Assembly: GCF_014202345.1 (NCBI RefSeq)
Contig: NZ_JACHGO010000002.1
Span: forward strand, 186,001-250,000
Source: Desulfovibrio intestinalis
GTDB taxonomy: Bacteria > Desulfobacterota > Desulfovibrionia > Desulfovibrionales > Desulfovibrionaceae
Reading direction: 5' to 3'
DNA: 64,000 bases
This document shows positions 63,264 to 64,000 of this stretch, piece by piece (within the stretch, counting starts at the first letter, position 1; each line of letters begins with the position of its first letter). The translations under genes were made by a program, and so were the position numbers. The notes under the pieces were generated by a model. It searched no databases and was not told the DNA's origin. It saw only the letters and a list, made by a program, of their open reading frames with translations.

Positions 63264-64000
63264 CCCCCGGCGGCAGCCAAAAAAACGGCGTCCGCCAAGG
63301 CAACATAGCTGTCACTGCGCTTCTCACGCTTGTCTGCATGATTTTCTTTGCGGCCAACTCGCTGCTGTGCCGTATGGCGCTCTTTGGAGCGGGCATGGAT
63401 CCCGTAAGCTATACTGTGTTGCGCTCTGTTTCGGCTGCCGCTGTGCTGTGGGTGCTCACCGCGTCGCGTGGTCAGCGCGCATTGCAGTCTGGCAGCTGGA
63501 GTGCAGCTCTGGCCCTTTTTGCCTATATGGCCTGCTTTTCCTGGGCCTACGTCAATCTGCCGGCCGCAGCCGGGGCGCTCATTATCGCCGTGGCCGTGCA
63601 GGTCAGCATGGTGGGAGCGGGAATGGCCCTGGGGCAGCGCCCCAGCCGCGCTCAGGCTCTGGGCATCGGGCTGGCCATGTCGGGTCTTGTGTACCTTTTG
63701 TTGCCGGGGCTGGACGCGCCGCCGTTATGGCCGTCGGCCATTATTTTTCTTTCCGGTGCGTCATGGGCTGCCTACACCCTGTTGGGCCGCCGCAACAGTG
63801 CGCCTGTGGCCGCCACAGCGGGCAATTTTGTGCGCTGTCTGCCCCTGGCCCTGCTTATTTTGCCCCTGGCCTGGCTGGATGCAGCAGGAAGCGGCGTGGG
63901 GGCAGGTGGCCCTGTGTTGCCCTTTGCGGGAGTAGTGTGCGCCCTCTTCGCCGGAGGCATTGCCTCGGCCTTGGGCTATGTGTTGTGGTACTCTGTTTTG
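63260..64000 (+). CDS. EamA/DMT-family permease (cut by window end)
   Basis: At least 247 residues with about eight hydrophobic segments in the window. The first EamA half (AANSLLCRMALFGAGMDPVSYTVLRS) and the start of the second are visible; the last helices and the stop are beyond 64000. Drug/metabolite transporters of this type usually export metabolites. It starts with GTG at 63260, overlapping the TGA of the activator gene by three bases, so it is translated with it. Its substrate is unknown; export of a pathway by-product is a possibility. Confidence 0.85.
   Translation, partial: MTPGGSQKNGVRQGNIAVTALLTLVCMIFFAANSLLCRMALFGAGMDPVSYTVLRSVSAAAVLWVLTASRGQRALQSGSWSAALALFAYMACFSWAYVNLPAAAGALIIAVAVQVSMVGAGMALGQRPSRAQALGIGLAMSGLVYLLLPGLDAPPLWPSAIIFLSGASWAAYTLLGRRNSAPVAATAGNFVRCLPLALLILPLAWLDAAGSGVGAGGPVLPFAGVVCALFAGGIASALGYVLWYSVL

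Overview
The window looks like a chromosomal segment of a Desulfovibrio-type dissimilatory sulfate/sulfite reducer, close to the D. desulfuricans group. The evidence is a complete dsrA-dsrB-dsrD operon, an AprA/AprB-like pair, a c-type cytochrome, several sigma-54 activators, a glycyl-radical isethionate sulfite-lyase, and the rho-carD-pth-rplY-prs-ispE gene neighbourhood that I recall from Desulfovibrio genomes. I see no prophage, transposase, CRISPR array or rRNA. The species is an inference.

Layout. 0.1-2.3 kb: NhaB Na+/H+ antiporter followed by a tandem PII-like protein with a Cys-rich T-loop. 2.9-7.5 kb: an anion transporter (SLC13/DASS), an AprA-like flavoprotein, an AprB-like ferredoxin and a Crp/Fnr regulator, all on the minus strand. 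8.2-9.6 kb: an O-methyltransferase with a long, possibly structured leader. 10.3-11.4 kb: a membrane-anchored metallophosphoesterase. 12.6-15.0 kb: a PAS-containing chemoreceptor. 15.4-27.2 kb: a minus-strand complex I operon, nuoABCDHIJK, then two antiporter-type subunits flanking a tiny membrane protein, then nuoM and nuoN. There is no nuoE, nuoF or nuoG. 28.3-31.1 kb: dsrABD, convergent with a GAF/sigma-54 activator. 33.4-49.7 kb: a minus-strand housekeeping block (tRNA-Val, cytochrome c, rho, carD, pth, an alpha/beta hydrolase, rplY, prs, tRNA-Gln, ispE, hslV, an M48 protease, cysS, rpiB, a LolB-like lipoprotein, a TPR lipoprotein, an RpoH-like sigma factor). 50.1-54.6 kb, plus strand: metH, a thioredoxin-like protein, hpt and a zinc-ribbon membrane protein. 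55.1-64 kb: the isethionate locus, with a transporter and an amidohydrolase-fold gene divergent from islA, islB, a sigma-54 activator and an EamA transporter cut by the window end.

How it fits together. IslA splits isethionate into acetaldehyde and sulfite. Sulfite is the substrate of DsrAB encoded 27 kb away, so both ends of organosulfonate respiration are present. The 727-bp gap between islA and the divergent amidohydrolase/MFS pair carries two sigma-54 promoters facing outwards and, between them, four copies of the perfect palindrome GCAAATTTGC. The PAS-AAA+-Fis activator downstream of islB is the obvious candidate to bind them. The Nuo complex probably takes electrons from a donor other than NADH, because the NADH-input module is missing.

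The most unusual signals are: the four-palindrome, two-promoter control region of islA; the AprBA-like reductase with its own anion transporter; the PII-like protein with a cysteine cluster in place of a T-loop, paired with NhaB; the four-pump complex I variant with a low-complexity insert in NuoC; and a dispersed intergenic repeat of about 70-100 bp with at least four copies. Start codons were moved from the longest possible reading frame wherever a Shine-Dalgarno sequence and family length supported it. All family assignments are from reading the protein sequence, without database searches.
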